A DNA stretch of 64,000 bases from Palaemon carinicauda (lineage: Eukaryota > Arthropoda > Malacostraca > Decapoda > Palaemonidae): contig NC_090751.1 in the NCBI RefSeq assembly GCF_036898095.1, forward strand, positions 73,769,951-73,833,950, given 5' to 3'. Positions within the stretch are counted from its first letter, which is position 1; every line of letters starts with the position of its first letter. Below are positions 33,924 to 45,634 of the stretch, in pieces. A program made the position numbers and the translations under genes. The notes beneath the pieces are model-generated. The model searched no databases, was not told the origin of the DNA, and saw only the letters and a program-made list of their open reading frames with translations.

Positions 33924-34486
33924 GAGTATTTCTTAATGTTAAAACTACATCTAAGGCTTCCTCACCGCCATAGATCGCACGTAGCCTAACTTTGAAATCT
34001 TCCCATGTAACTGCCTTTTGAAAAGAAACTCCCCTAAGATACACGCTTGCATCTCCTTTAGAAAAGTCTATAAAACTTTTACCTTCTTGCAATTGTACAA
34101 ATGGGTCTGTGATATATTTTGCATTTAAGTGAGCGTCAACTGATGAAATCCAAGACTCAACATTCTGAGGTAAGAACCCATTGACCCGACCTTGAATGGA
34201 AGGATAGCCGATCTGGCACTCACTAGGGTTAGTACGGGAGCGGATTTACTAGATCCGGGGGTGGGGATACTCGGTCAGGGATTTACAGGAGGTGTCATGT
34301 TTACTTTAACTTTTTTTCTATCTCTTCGATTCCTTGCGATCCTATCAAAATCTCTATATGAATACAGATGTCCACGGCATAAACGCATAAGCACTATATA
34401 ATAAAGATATGTTGCAGATTATAACACAATCCCCCAAAACAATGAAACTAAGACATAGATATTTCCCGAAAATTTCTGAAAGAAAA
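33924..34486 (-). pseudogene. gag: Errantivirus-like gypsy gag, N-terminal part
   Basis: Minus-strand capsid-type sequence includes VESWISSVDAHL, PFVQLQEGKSFIDFSKGD and WEDFKVRLRAIYGGEEALD, which resemble retroelement gag N-terminal halves. The frame is open from about 34190 down to 33924, where the DIRS D/E unit begins. Upstream (34200-34486) is probable leader with no clear gene; a TGA follows an ATG near 34297. The gag C-terminal half is at 20436-21147. That the two halves belong together is inferred from orientation, order and homology. Confidence 0.65.
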
Positions 34487-34991
34487 CGGATTTTGAGCAT
34501 AGCAAAAAAATCTATTTTTGGGTGAGGTAGCCATGTCGTCCTGATGGAAGTTCCTTCATAGGTAGCTTCCTAGGTATATTTGACTACAGTGATATATCCC
34601 AGAGAATTTACCAAAGGTATCCAGAATTCTAACTCCTGGAGCGAAGATCCCTTAAAATTTTACGAAGGGATAATATCAGAGGATGTATTCTTGACACGTC
34701 TCAAGCATATCTACACCCCCAACAGAGCTTTCACTACGAGGGGAAAGAGAGGCAAGAATAAGGTGAGTCGTTTCAGAGACATCGCTCTCGACGAGTCACT
34801 ACTGCTCTGCAAATAGTGCGCCTGACCGCCACCGCGAGGCGCCACCGTCATTCTTTGTAGCTTTGTAGGTGTTGCAGATACAGTACTATAGGGAGGGATT
34901 CATTATCCTTTTGTCCCAAAAGAGGGTGTGTTCATCAGGACGATATGGCTACCTCACCCAAAAATAAATTTTTCGCTACGCTCAAAATCCG
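34487..34991 (-). repeat. DIRS right ITR (copy F)
   Basis: It opens with CGGATTTTGAGC and GGGTGAGGTAGCCATG, then matches the left ITR at about 42540-42897 in inverted form, including the GCGAGGCGCCACCGTC block. No gene is present. Confidence 0.8.
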
Positions 34992-35030
34992 TTTTTTTGG
35001 GCTCAGGCCATGTTGTCATGATGGAAGTGT
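34935..35030 (-). repeat. DIRS internal complementary region (copy F)
   Basis: The plus strand reads ATGGCTACCTCACCC, then CGCTACGCTCAAAATCCG, then TTTTTTTGGGCTCAGGCC. This is the reverse complement of the element's own joined ends (junction 34991/34992). Confidence 0.8.
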
Positions 35031-35905
35031 ACCAGAGCATTAATGTTTCTGTGGATTTCCAATAGTGCCGTTCATCTCGAGCTAAATCTTTCCTCTTCGG
35101 TCTTTAGACCTAGAGACACTTGATGTTACCGTTATACATCAATCAGCTGATCATGTAATATGTCAGTGCTTCCTGCCTCCTACAGGGAAGAGTCTGGGTA
35201 GACTCGAGGAAAAAACCCGAGGATTGTGAGTTCAGGGAACAATCTAGCAAACAGTTTGTATATTAGTGTCAACATATACGTAAAGCATAGTCTGTACTAG
35301 GATGAGATTGGTTTGGGCAGATTACTGTACCTCCCGGGTCTGTCGTGAAGAGACGGACAGGTTTATATATGTGTAGGAACATCTTAAACAGCAAAATGAA
35401 CAGTCTAGTACAACAAGATCTTACCCGTTTGCCTGGAACACCATGAATCTTAGTTCTGGTATTGACTTAAATATCAAAAGAGTCAAGGATGATCTGACTT
35501 ATACATTTAAAGAAATATTTGGGGCGAAAGAGATGCAAATATTCATTCTATTGTTTATTACAAAATAGAAATCATGGTTGTAAACAATTACAACGTATGC
35601 TGAATAATTCTGCATACAAGCATAAACACTAATAACAGGATAAAAAGGGTTTGCCTGAAAGGGAAAACATTAGCCACTCAAGGGAAATATGAAGTTTCGC
35701 TATACAATCTGTTGTTACTAGAAACACTGTGCATATAAGAATGCCTGGCACTTGTGTCAGTTTATTATGCTTAATGTCACCTGTGTAAGGAGAACAGTCT
35801 ATAGTGTTATCACTTAAACACAAAATTCATAACGATATGTCTTACGAGTCTATCGTGTACACCCTTCACTATAAGTCCCTAATAGTGCACTGTTCTTCGC
35901 AGTAA
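35031..35905 (-). other. DIRS 3' untranslated region (copy F)
   Basis: A non-coding tail between YR and ICR, related to but clearly diverged from that of copies D and E. I see no gene. Confidence 0.65.
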
Positions 35906-36994
35906 TCAAGCAGCGGGTTTTATCACACTGCCTGCCACCACCACATGAAATTTAATTTCTTGTAATTGCTTCGCGTAGTGCTTGAAGAAGACCCTCGAGG
36001 ACTTCCATCCAGTATAAGCACGAAGACTTTCAAACGACATCGATTGGAAGAAATTCAAAGACGAGGCAACCTTCCTCGGATCATGACCTGCGGGTGTACT
36101 GTCTGGATCCGCTCTGCGAATGAAGTAGGTGATTTTCGCCCTAATCTGTTTCAAGGATAACGTTGAACCGGAAGTCTCTCCCCTGAAAAGCTGACCTCCC
36201 TTAAAGTCTGAAGTTCTACGAAGATAGACCTTTAGGCATTCCACTGGGCAGAGGGATCCTTCTTCCTTCAGAGGACAGATTCTCCAGGGACCCCACCTTT
36301 TAGTGGGCAGCTCGTTCTGGGCGAGAAACATCGGGTCCGGAAAGAGGTTCAGTTCTCCATTGTCTGTGAACTGAATGTGGCCATCATCCCTCGAGAGGGC
36401 CACTATTTCGCTAACTCTGCCTCCCGAGGCTAGTGCAAATAAGAATATCACCTTCTGAGTCAAGTCTTTCAGCGAGCAATCCTCATTATTCAGGGTTGAT
36501 GCTAAATGAAGAACTTTGTCCAAAGACCATGAAATGGGCTTAGGAGGAACTGCGGGCCGAAGTTTTGCGCAGGCTTTAGGGATCTTGTTGAAGATTTCGT
36601 TGGAAAAGTCTACCTAGAAGGCATAAAATATTGGTCAGGCCAGGGCGGATTTACATGTAGTAATCGTATTGGCTGCTAAACCTTGTTCATGAAGATGGAT
36701 GAAGAATGACAAACAGAAGTCCGTAGAAATCTCTTTAGGTTTCTTCGCCTTGACAAAGGCCACCCACTTCTTCCAGGAAGACTCATATTGTCTTCTTGTT
36801 GACTTTGACTTATATTCTTCTAGGAAGTTGATACTGTCCCTAGAAATCCCGAACCGTTTCTTGACCGCTAAGGCGAGAAAATCATGAGATGAAGGTTCTG
36901 GGTTTTCACTGATGAAGCTGAGACAGTCAATTTCTGTACTTGCTGAGTCAGAACTAGGTCCGACAACGGGATCAGTTTCAGGCGTAGTTCCCAA
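35906..36994 (-). pseudogene. DIRS tyrosine recombinase (copy F)
   Basis: The N-terminal part (36994-36635; STRRQYESSWKKWVAFVKAKK) and the catalytic part (36523-35906) are separated by stops (TGA near 36634, TAG near 36615). The catalytic residues are otherwise complete: Arg in SGGRVSEI, His and Arg in AGHDPRKV (His codon 36083-36085) and Tyr in FFKHYAKQ. This is the useful comparison showing that His is the ancestral state in subfamily II. Confidence 0.85.
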
Positions 36995-38737
36995 CGCTGT
37001 TGGGCCACTTGTGGGCCACTATTGCTGCCGTCCCCCGAAATGATCTCGGTTTGTCGAGGACCTTCAGCAGAAGGTTGGTTGGAGGGAATAGGTAGATCTT
37101 GGACCATATGTTCCAATCTATGGACATTGCATCCATTGCTTCCGCTAGAGGATCCTCGTACGGGGCTACATACCAGGGTAGCTTCTAGTTGTCGCTCGTT
37201 GCAAAGAGGTCTATCTGCAGTCCTGGGACTTTGCGTAAGATGAAGGAGAACGATCTTGCGTCTAGGGACCCTTCTGACTCTATTGGTTTGGTTCTGGATA
37301 GAGCGTCCGCTGTCACATTGCGGAACCCTTGAAGGTGGACTGCTGACAAGTGCCATCTCTTCTTCTCCGCTAGGCGGAGGATGGCTAGTAGTACTTGATT
37401 TATGTGAGGCGATCTCGAGCCCTGTCGATTTAGGCATCTCATTATGACTTCGCTGTCTAGAACCAGACGGATGTGGATTGAGCAGCGGAGTTTCAGTTTC
37501 TTTAGGGAAAGAAAAACTGCCATGGCTTCCAAGAAGTTGATGTGGAAGGTTTTGAAGAGGGGAGACCAGGTTCCTTGGACTTTCCGATGGTGAGAGTGAC
37601 CTCCCCACCCGTCTTTCGAGGCATCTGTGTGAACGGTGACTGACGGTGGAGGTGGTTGTAAGGGAACCTTGTTCTTTAGGTTCTTGGCCTCCGACCATGG
37701 CTTGAGTAGGGATCACAGACGATTTGGTGTCGGTCTTTGTAGATCTCTTCGAGCGTTTGATGCGTATTTTCTCCAGACTCCTCATGCATCTTTTAATTGT
37801 GCTCTCAATACTGGATCTGTCACTGAGGCAAACTGGAGAGACCCCAACACTCTCTCCTGTTGCCTTCTTGATATCCTTGCGGATCGAAGAAGGCTTCTGA
37901 CAGATCCTGCTATCTCTTTCCGTTTCTTTGATGGAATGGAAAGGCAGTGTGACTGCAAGTTCCAGTGGACGCTCAGCCACTAAAACTTCTGAGCTGGAGA
38001 CAGTCGGGATTTTCCCGATTAATCTTGAATCCCAAGTGTTCCAGGAACTGGATCACTTCCATGGAGGCTTGCCTGCATTCTTCTTCGGATGCTGCCCATA
38101 CCAGCCAGTCGTCCAGGTAGGCTACCACCTGGATTCCTTTTAGGCGTAGTTGATGAATGACTGCATTCGCAAGCTTGGTGAATACCCTTGGAGCTATGTT
38201 TAGTCCGAAGGGCATGGCTCTGAAGACATACTTTCTTCTTCGTAGTTTGAATCCCAGGTAAGGGGAAACTTGACGGCTGATCGGAACGTCCCAGTACGCA
38301 TCCGTCATGTCTATGGAGACTGTGTATGCCCTTTTGGGAAACAGGGTGCTGATGTGTTGAAGCATCAGCATTTTGAACTTGTAGTTCACTATGAACTTGT
38401 TGAGTGGTGACAAATCCAGAATTACTCTGAGCTTTTCCGAGTACTTCTTCGGAACACAAAATAGCGTTCCTTGGAATCTGACGGACTTCGCCTTCCATAT
38501 AACTCTTTTGTTCTAGAGTTCCTGAACATATTCTTCCAATATGGGGGTTGAGAGTTGGAAGAATTGAGGGAAGGTTGGTAGAGTTGAGCTCCAACTCCAC
38601 CCTAGTTTGTTCTTGATTAGGCTGTGGGCCCAGGGATCGAAGGTCCAACGATCCCGGAAGTAGAAGAGTCTCCCTCCTACCGGTAGCATCTCACTTTGAG
38701 TGCTGGGAGGAGGATTTACCTCCTTGGCCACGTCCAC
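36868..38737 (-). pseudogene. DIRS RT-RNase H-Dam-like ORF (copy F)
   Basis: The opening overlaps the end of gag and contains VGGRLFYFRDRW. A stop at 38513 interrupts the fingers region. RT proper (38413-37973) keeps VSIDMTDAYWDVP, MPFGLNIAPRVFTK and VVAYLDDWLVW, then loses frame near 38010. RNase H and the Dam-like region occur in pieces (37532-37185 and downstream) with DALSRTKP and LQIDLFATSDN. A TGA near 37785 replaces a Ser codon. Confidence 0.8.
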
Positions 38738-40615
38738 CCATTGCCCCTACCTCTGAAGGGGTGTCTGGAGGAGCCTCGAAAGGATTCTCGAGACTTCGGC
38801 CGAAAGGTCGTAGACTGCCTTTCAAACACTGGGGTGAACACTGGTGACTGAGTCGCCAGTGTTTGGGGCACCAGTTGGAAGGTAGTGGGTGATTGTGCTA
38901 CCGTTTGGGGCACCATGGCCACGGAAAGCTGCTGTTGTTGCTTAGGCCGAGAGGGCACTTTAGGTCGTTTTGATCTATTCTTCGGCCGGGGACCCTCGTC
39001 AGCTGAAGATTTCCTTTTGGAGGACAAGCCCCACTTGAAAAGGAGGTTCCTATTTTCAGTGGCGGCTTTGTCCACGACCTCTTAGACCACTTCACTTGGG
39101 AAGAGGTCTTTTCCCAGATGTATGAAGCTATCAGCTTCCTGGGTTCGTGCCTCACTGCAGCCGAGGCGAACACGAACTCTCTGCAAGCCCTTCTGGCTTT
39201 AATAAAGTTGTACAGGTCTTTAGTCACTGTCGCCAGATGGGCTTTGGCGAAGACCATGTACATGTATCTAGGATGCTTGCCATTGTCTCCAGGCCAGTCT
39301 GTAGAGACAAGGAAGCGGATAAGCGTTCTTTTGTCTCGTGTTCCCTACGCAAGAAAAAGTCCGACAACTTGGGCAGGTCTTCGCCCAACTGTCATCCGGC
39401 AATATCTGCCTCCAGCTTCCAAACTGTGAAGGTGTTGTGAACATCCTTCCAGTCAGCATCGTCTGATGGGAAGGCAAGGGAGAAGGGTCTACACTCTTCC
39501 AGTGTAGGGCACGGTTTCCCTGCCTCAACTGCCTTTAAGGCTGCCTTGAGCCCTTTGTCCATAAAGAGAAAGGAACGTTTAGGATCAGCAATGAATGACG
39601 GGTGCTTCTTGCTGAGAGCCGTCACCTTAGAGCTAGTATAGGCCCTCTCTTTTAAGGTGGTGGTATATAAGGCCTGAGCCTTAGAGAGTTCAAGGACAAT
39701 CGTTCCCTTCGGCTCTGTCTCCTCTTTGGATGCGGGTTCCGTCCTGAGACGGACTTAGCAATCCAGGTAGGCCCCTTTGCTGGGCCAGAACTCAATTTCC
39801 TGTACTGGGATAGTACCCAGTTTATCCGAGAGGAAGATCTTCCCGCCCGACATGGGCATGTGCTCTGCGTACCTCCAAGGGTTAACGTCAGAGAAGGCAG
39901 GGAGATCCTTAACGATTAGCTTCTTCGGAGCCAAACGTGCCGCAACCAGTTGATGCATTTCGGTCCGAAAAAAGGCCTCCTTCTCGGTCGATTTCTGTTG
40001 CATGTCCTGCACCATGGACAACAACGAGTGCAAAGTACTCGTGATCGAATCCAGTTGGGGCGCAGGGGAGGAAGTAGAAGGCACCGGCTCATTCCCTGTG
40101 GCCGATGACACCGAAATTGTATCGGCTTTCTCAGTTTGTGGTTCAGGTGGAACTTCATCCGCCTGATCCAACTCCTCCACTAGGAGATTGTTTTCGGTCT
40201 CCTCTGAGACAACTGACATGTTGTCTTCTATTTGGATGTTCTCTAAAGCATCCAAGACGTCAGATTTTACCGGAATCTCAGGTTGAGCCTGGGGAATAAC
40301 TGCATCCGAAGATGCCCTAGGAAAAAGACAAGCCCTCATCCTTTCGTTAGGAAGGTATGGGCCAGAAGTATTCTTCTGTAAACCCCTGACCCATTTACGC
40401 AGCTTCTCCCTTTCTGCGTCCCTTGACTCAGTGGACTTTTGGTCATCAAAAGCCTCTTTTTTCAGGTTGTCACAAACTGTACATACCTGCGGGTCCCAAT
40501 ACTTGAGAGCCCCCTTGGTGACTGCGCAGTGAGCATGGACCCTGCACATGTCATGGCCACAGAAGTTCTTACTGCGGACCTTGCAAAAAATATTCCCGCA
40601 CTCGGGAGGCTCCTC
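38716..40615 (-). pseudogene. gag: DIRS gag (ORF1), copy F, subfamily II
   Basis: The frame enters from the acceptor with PPECGNIFC, so again there is no ATG at the exon start; the nearest ATG (40660) lies inside the presumed intron. The Cys/His region (GHDMCRVHAHC, DPQVCTVC), the acidic Ser-rich stretch and the core (EHMPMSGGKIFL) are open to a TAG at 39755. The same frame continues (ALSKKHPSF, PCPTLEECRPFSLAF) to a stop at 39392. A frameshift near 39100 precedes the Gln-rich and Arg-rich tail (39075-38716). Confidence 0.8.
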
Positions 40616-40640
40616 CTGTAAAGAAAGGGAAAGTGTATCA
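40616..40640 (-). other. Predicted 3' splice acceptor before gag (copy F)
   Basis: The minus strand reads ACTTTCCCTTTCTTTACAG before GAGGAG, the same pattern as in the other copies. Confidence 0.5.
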
Positions 40641-42897
40641 GTATTCGGTGAAATTCTCAAATTTCAACATACATATAACATGTTATATTAGCTTGGATAG
40701 GATAAGCTATAAGTAGGAAAGAGACCTACATGTGTTTCCTGTCCAGCCAATTGCTATGACCTCCTCCAATTTTGAAAGCTGAATTCTTAAGAATTTTTAG
40801 GGGAAAATGATATCCTATGATATAAGTGTATCTTAACACAATCTTCCAGTTTCAATAATGGGGATTAAGGGCAAGAATGGATCATAACCATTAAAGGAAG
40901 AGAGAATCACTCTCTTATATGTGATGGTCTTACAATAGGCTGCCCATGAAGCACCTTGTAGGTTGGAAAAAACTTGGACTACAGCACTGACTGTTTGGTA
41001 ACAAGTTGCCAGAATTGTCAGGCCTGCCGGCACATGCCGGCCTATTCTGGGCTATTGAAGGCAATTATTGTCTTCATAACATTGAGTGATAGGCTGCCGG
41101 CAACGGCTCTGCCGGCGGCGGCGGCTCTGCCGGCCGGCAACGGCCGCTCTGCCGACCGGCAACAGCTCTGCCGGCCGGCAACGGCCCCGCCGGCCGGCAA
41201 CGGCTCTGCCAGCGGTCTCTTCCGGCGGCGGTGGCGGCAGCTCTGCCCGCGGTCTCTGGCGGCGGTTCTGCCAGCGGTCTCTGGCGGCGGTTCTGCCAGC
41301 TGGCAGTGGTAATGCCGGCCGGCGGCGGCTCTGCCGGCCGCAGCCGACGATCCTTCCATCAAGGGGACCCAAGGCAGTCGGCGGCAGGGGATGTAATGTC
41401 CAAAGGCACTACTTAACCTAAAGGATTCTGGTCTCATAAAGTAACCTCAGGCAGGGGAAGTCATTTCCCCAGGTTGGGTTAGTCAAGGGAGAGGATGTCC
41501 GTAGGACACCAACTTGCAGGAGAACAGAATCTCGTACCAGAGACCTTAGGCAATGAAGAAATCCTTTCTTCGGTCTAGGGTCTACCAGCACAGGACTGTC
41601 TGCTAGGCCAGGGAAGGGGGAATTGTCATACAAAACTCCCAAGTATGGCCAAGGAAGGTCTAGCCTCCTGAAAGAGCAGCTTAACTTAACCTGGGAAATC
41701 ATTTCACCAAGACTGGGAGATGCCTAACACAGACTGATACTCTGATGTCCCGTCCTAAACTCAAAACCGACTCAGTGGTTAGGAGAAAGAAAACGGAACG
41801 TCTCAGTAAAACTTTGCCAGAACTCGGTTCACAGCAAAGAAAACTGAGAATAGCCTAGGCTAATTAGAGGGAAGGGGATTGCTCTTAAATCTCCTAGGAG
41901 ATTGGTATCAACTTTAAAGGTGTAGGTGGTGTCAGTCTCCCCTTAAAAGGCAATACAAGAGCAATGGGGACATGTATGAAAGTATACTAAAGCACCTAGG
42001 CTAGTAGCCTAGAAGCATTGAGAATCGATCACCAAAACTCTCTGTATACTATCTTGGAAGAGGAAAGCATAATCAAGTAATATCATAAAAGTGTAAAATA
42101 TTGCCTGTGCTTCAATAAAACTTTACCAGGAAGGTTATATCATGCATGAAGTGTGAGGGTGCCTAGGTTAGGAAGCCTAGCACTCGTGAGGTTCGATCAT
42201 AATAGCCATATTCACGACAACAAAGACATAATATAAGAATCCCTAGCTAAATATCTAAATAGCTAAAGTTATTAAAGCGTATAAATGCCGGGAAAGGGTT
42301 GTTCTGGCTAACTAAATGAACAGAAGAACGACCGCGTTACTGACACCATCCGGCTGGCAACAGCTCTTGTTACGTTAATTACGATCTCAATCGAAAAGCA
42401 AAACTGGCAAGAGCTTACATTTACACAAGATAAAGATATTACTTAACTTTCCAGAAGCTGATGAGGCTGGGGAAGACATCATAGCGTCCAAAATACTCCA
42501 AAATAGCACGAGAGAACTGGGAAAACACCGGTCTAGCGAAGCTACAAGAGAAAGAATGACGGTGGCGCCTCGCGGTGGCGGACAGGCGCACTATTTGCAG
42601 AGCAGTAGTGACTCGTCGAGAGCGATGTCTCTGGAACGACTCACCTTATTCTTGCCTCTCTTTCCCCTCGTAGTGAAAGCTCTATTGGGGGTGTAGATGG
42701 CCATGAGACATGTCAAGAATACGTCCTCTGATATTACGCGATATCCCTTCGTAAAATTTTAAGGGATATTCGCTCCAGGAGTTAGAATTCTGGATACCTA
42801 TGGTAAATTCTCTGGGATATATCACTGTAGTCAAATATACCTAGGAAGCTACCTATGAAGGAACTTCCATCACGACGACATGGCCTGAGCCCAAAAA
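40641..42897 (-). other. DIRS leader and left ITR (copy F)
   Basis: No gene is seen. The gag-proximal part (40690-40970) matches the spacer side of copy D. The segment near 42245-42430 matches the truncated leader of copy E. The last 355 bp or so form the left ITR. Short open frames within the GC-rich block are low-complexity and not conserved. Confidence 0.7.
41083..41345. repeat. GCCGGC-rich imperfect tandem repeat in DIRS leader
   Basis: Roughly 260 bp built from variants of GCCGGCAACGGCTCT and GGCGGCGGTTCTGCCAGC. It is the most GC-rich stretch in the window, in contrast to the AT-rich surroundings. Similar but shorter GCCGGC clusters lie in the leaders of copies B, C and G. Confidence 0.85.
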
Positions 42898-45107
42898 TAA
42901 CACTGATATTCAAACTGATACTGACAAAGATAAGGAAGAGAAGACTCCAGATGAGGTGAAACTTTTGGGCCTTCAATGGAATCGAATAAAAGATCATTTG
43001 TTAACAAAACCACTAAAACTAGATTGTAAAGCCACTACAAAGAGACTTATTTTGAAATCGATAGCATCACATTATGACATATTTGGGTCAACTATGCCAT
43101 TAATGAATAGGGCTAGATAATTCCTTCATGATCTACAGTGTAATTCTAATCTAGACTGGGATCATAGGTTGTCTGAGGAATTACTTCATGAGTGGAAGAA
43201 AATATGTAAACAGGTGAATACCAGTCCTAATGTCAGTTTTGCAAGATTTGTTGGCAGAAGAGAAGAGTCTTATAATCTAATTGTGTTTGTCGACAGCAGC
43301 AAATCCATTTATGGATCAGTAATGTATATCCAGAACTCTCTGATGAGGAACTATACTCACAGGCAAGAAGAAGCATTATCCGTGAGGATCAAAGGATCAA
43401 TTTTCCGGACATATTTGAATATTTTGAAAGCTGTAATAAGGCAGCCTATAAAATTCCCAACCTTGTTAGTCAGTTAAATATTTATCTTGAGAGCCAGGGC
43501 ATCTTGCGGGTAAAGAGTAAATTTTCAAGATTCAAGGATGATGAGACCTTGCGTTTCCCAATTCTTTTGGCTAAAAGTAGTAGGCTGACTAGACTGATAA
43601 TTTTAGACCTTCATAAATTGCACCTTCATGCTGGATGCTACAGACTTTTGACTGAATTAAGGAAACAATTCTGGGTACCCTGTTATTTTTCTGTTGTGAA
43701 GAAGGTTCTCAAAGACTGTATTCCTTGCAGAAAAATTAACCAATGTACAATAAAGTTAAATCAGTCTCCATACAAAGAATTCAGGCTAAATCCTCCAAAC
43801 ATCCCATTCCGGTCCATATTTCTTGATCATTAGGGACATTATTTTGTGAAATATAATGGAAGGAAAATCAAAATCTGGATTCTATGCATTACAGGTTTTG
43901 GACTCGAGCCATAAATTTAAAGATTTGTTTCAATCTTGGCACTAAGGAATTTTTGAGGGCTTTGCAGCTTCATTCCTTTGAATACGGTATACCTCAATCT
44001 TGCATTTCAGATCATGGATCTTCATTTGTTGCTGGTGCAAACATAATCAAGGACCTCCTAAGAGGCTCTGAAATACAAACTTATTTTGAAGAACATGGTG
44101 TGAAGTCTTTCACATTTGATCATTATGCAAAAGGATGCCATCCTTTAGGTGGACTAGTGGAAATTTGTGTCAAAATGGTAAGGCAGTTGCTGAGGTGTTC
44201 CATCAAGAATTATGTTCTCGATCACCGAGACTTTGAATTCATGGTTTCACAGATAATTCATATGATTAACAGACGTCCCATTGCCTTCCACGAGGCTCTT
44301 CGTGACAAAGGCAGTGAAACTACTGTATACCAGATCCGATTACGCAAGAGAAGCTTATTCACGGGTTTGAGCTTATGTCTGTAAATCTCATTCCCGAGTT
44401 GAATCCTGGATCAGATAAGGATCCTGACTGGTCGACAAATGTTGATGCCGTGAATAAGGCTCAAGAAAGCTATGCGAAACTCAATAGGATAAGAAATACC
44501 CTTAATGAAACTTATCATTCAGAATTTTTGAATACTTTGATGAAACAGGCCGTAAATAATAAGAGTAGGTATAAACCTGTTACTCATCACAGACTTAATA
44601 AGGGTGACATTGTCTTAGTGAAAGAAGAAAACATTAAACCTATCAATTTTCCTATGGCTGTTGTCAAGGATGTAACAATCAATATAAATGGAGAAGTCAC
44701 AGATGTTATTCTTATGAAAGGAAACACTAGGGAAAATATAAAACGCCATGTGACTTCTCTAATTAAAATTTTGAGTCGAAAGGAGATGTCTTCCAATGCT
44801 GAAGAGCAAATTAGTCGGGACCTAATTCTGAACTCTGGTCCAAGTGTAGAAACAGGAAATGAATCCAAAATAAGAAGGAAAGCTTCAAAGGTGAGTGAGG
44901 AGAAAACTCGTAAGATTCTGTCTGATAGTTGAATCTAGCGAGTTTTTGTATATGAATTTGTATATATATAGTGCATATGATATTATGTTCTTTATAGAAT
45001 ACATGTGGTGATGGGTATGAATTCAGCTAAACTCTAACATTTAGTTCAGTATTTCCAGAAGTAATTTGAAAATACTGAACCCCCCTTCTGGAGTGAAGAA
45101 AAAATAA
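42898..45107 (+). mobile_element. BEL/Pao LTR retrotransposon fragment 2
   Basis: It contains the RT connection region, part of RNase H, integrase and the pol C-terminus, followed by about 170 bp of 3' sequence with a C-run (CCCCCCTTCTGGAG near 45080). It is bounded by the left terminus of DIRS F and the right terminus of DIRS G. If DIRS G simply inserted here, the sequence after 63121 should continue this element. Confidence 0.75.
42901..44932 (+). pseudogene. pol: BEL/Pao pol: RNase H remnant and integrase
   Basis: The frame opens with VKLLGLQWNR (RT end), has a TAA at about 43118, then a short RNase H start (VFVDSSKSIYGSVMY) followed by an internal loss. Integrase zinc-binding residues appear as LHKLHLHAGC ... 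CIPCRK. The core shows FLDH followed directly by a TAG near 43833, ISDHGSSF and HPLGGLVEIC (Asp-Asp-Glu), in shifted frames. The last ORF (44375-44932, 185 aa) is a BEL-type C-terminal domain (LNKGDIVLVKEENIKPINFP) and is intact in itself. The gene is not functional overall. Confidence 0.8.
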
Positions 45108-45634
45108 CAGATTTTGAGCGAAGCGAAAAATCTATTTTTGGGTGAGATAGCCATGACGTCCTGATGGAAGGTTCCTTCAGTAGCTTCCTAGGGTATATTT
45201 AACTACAGTGGATATTCCCAGAGAATTAAACTAAAGGTTATCACAGAATTCTAACTTCTGGTGCGAGTACCCTAAAGGTTTCCCTCTAGGATATCGTATA
45301 TCAACAGGGGACGCATGTATTAACACGCCACATAGCTATCTACACCCCATATAGAGTTAACACTTCGATATGGAAAGGTGGCTGAGTAACTGAGGAGCCG
45401 TTCCACAGTTACTCTCATCCGTGGCTGCTTTTGGTACTCGAGACGTAAACAAACGGGCGCCATTGCTAAATGATGTCACGTCCGTCCTCATCCTGAGCTC
45501 AGCTTCTGCTAATCTCCATGATACAGCAGGTCAGGGAGGGGCCTAAAAGGCTGAACTAGAATAGACGGGAGGGTCCATCAGGACGTCATGGCTATATCAC
45601 CCAAAAATAGATTTTTCGCTTCGCTCAAAATCCG
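45108..45634 (-). repeat. DIRS right ITR (copy G)
   Basis: It matches the element's own left ITR at 62760-63121 in inverted form, from GACGTCCTGATGGAAGG through the GATATCGTATATCAACAG block and onward. No gene is seen. Confidence 0.85.

Larger units (their letters stand above)
34487..42897 (-). mobile_element. Complete DIRS copy F, subfamily II
   Basis: An 8.4-kb element with a right-type end at 34487 (CGGATTTTGAGC) and a left-type end at 42897 (GGCCTGAGCCCAAAAA). From the left end it has left ITR, 2.2-kb leader, splice acceptor, gag, RT/RNase H/Dam-like ORF, YR, ICR and right ITR. All ORFs carry stops or shifts. Its left flank is gypsy gag/leader and its right flank is BEL pol, so it sits between two unrelated elements. 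Confidence 0.85.

Noticed and set aside
41042..41437. Ala/Arg-rich open frame of 131 codons in the copy F leader
   Set aside because: A low-complexity by-product of the GCCGGC repeat, open on several frames and not conserved in other copies.
1..45107. The two BEL/Pao fragments as halves of one element
   Set aside because: Both include the RT end and RNase H start with clearly different sequence, so they are separate copies, probably of different subfamilies.
45108..45634. Independent MITE of about 500 bp with its own inverted ends
   Set aside because: The same block sits at the YR side of every complete DIRS copy, and its inner end is the joined-terminus ICR, so it is the DIRS right ITR plus ICR rather than a separate element.
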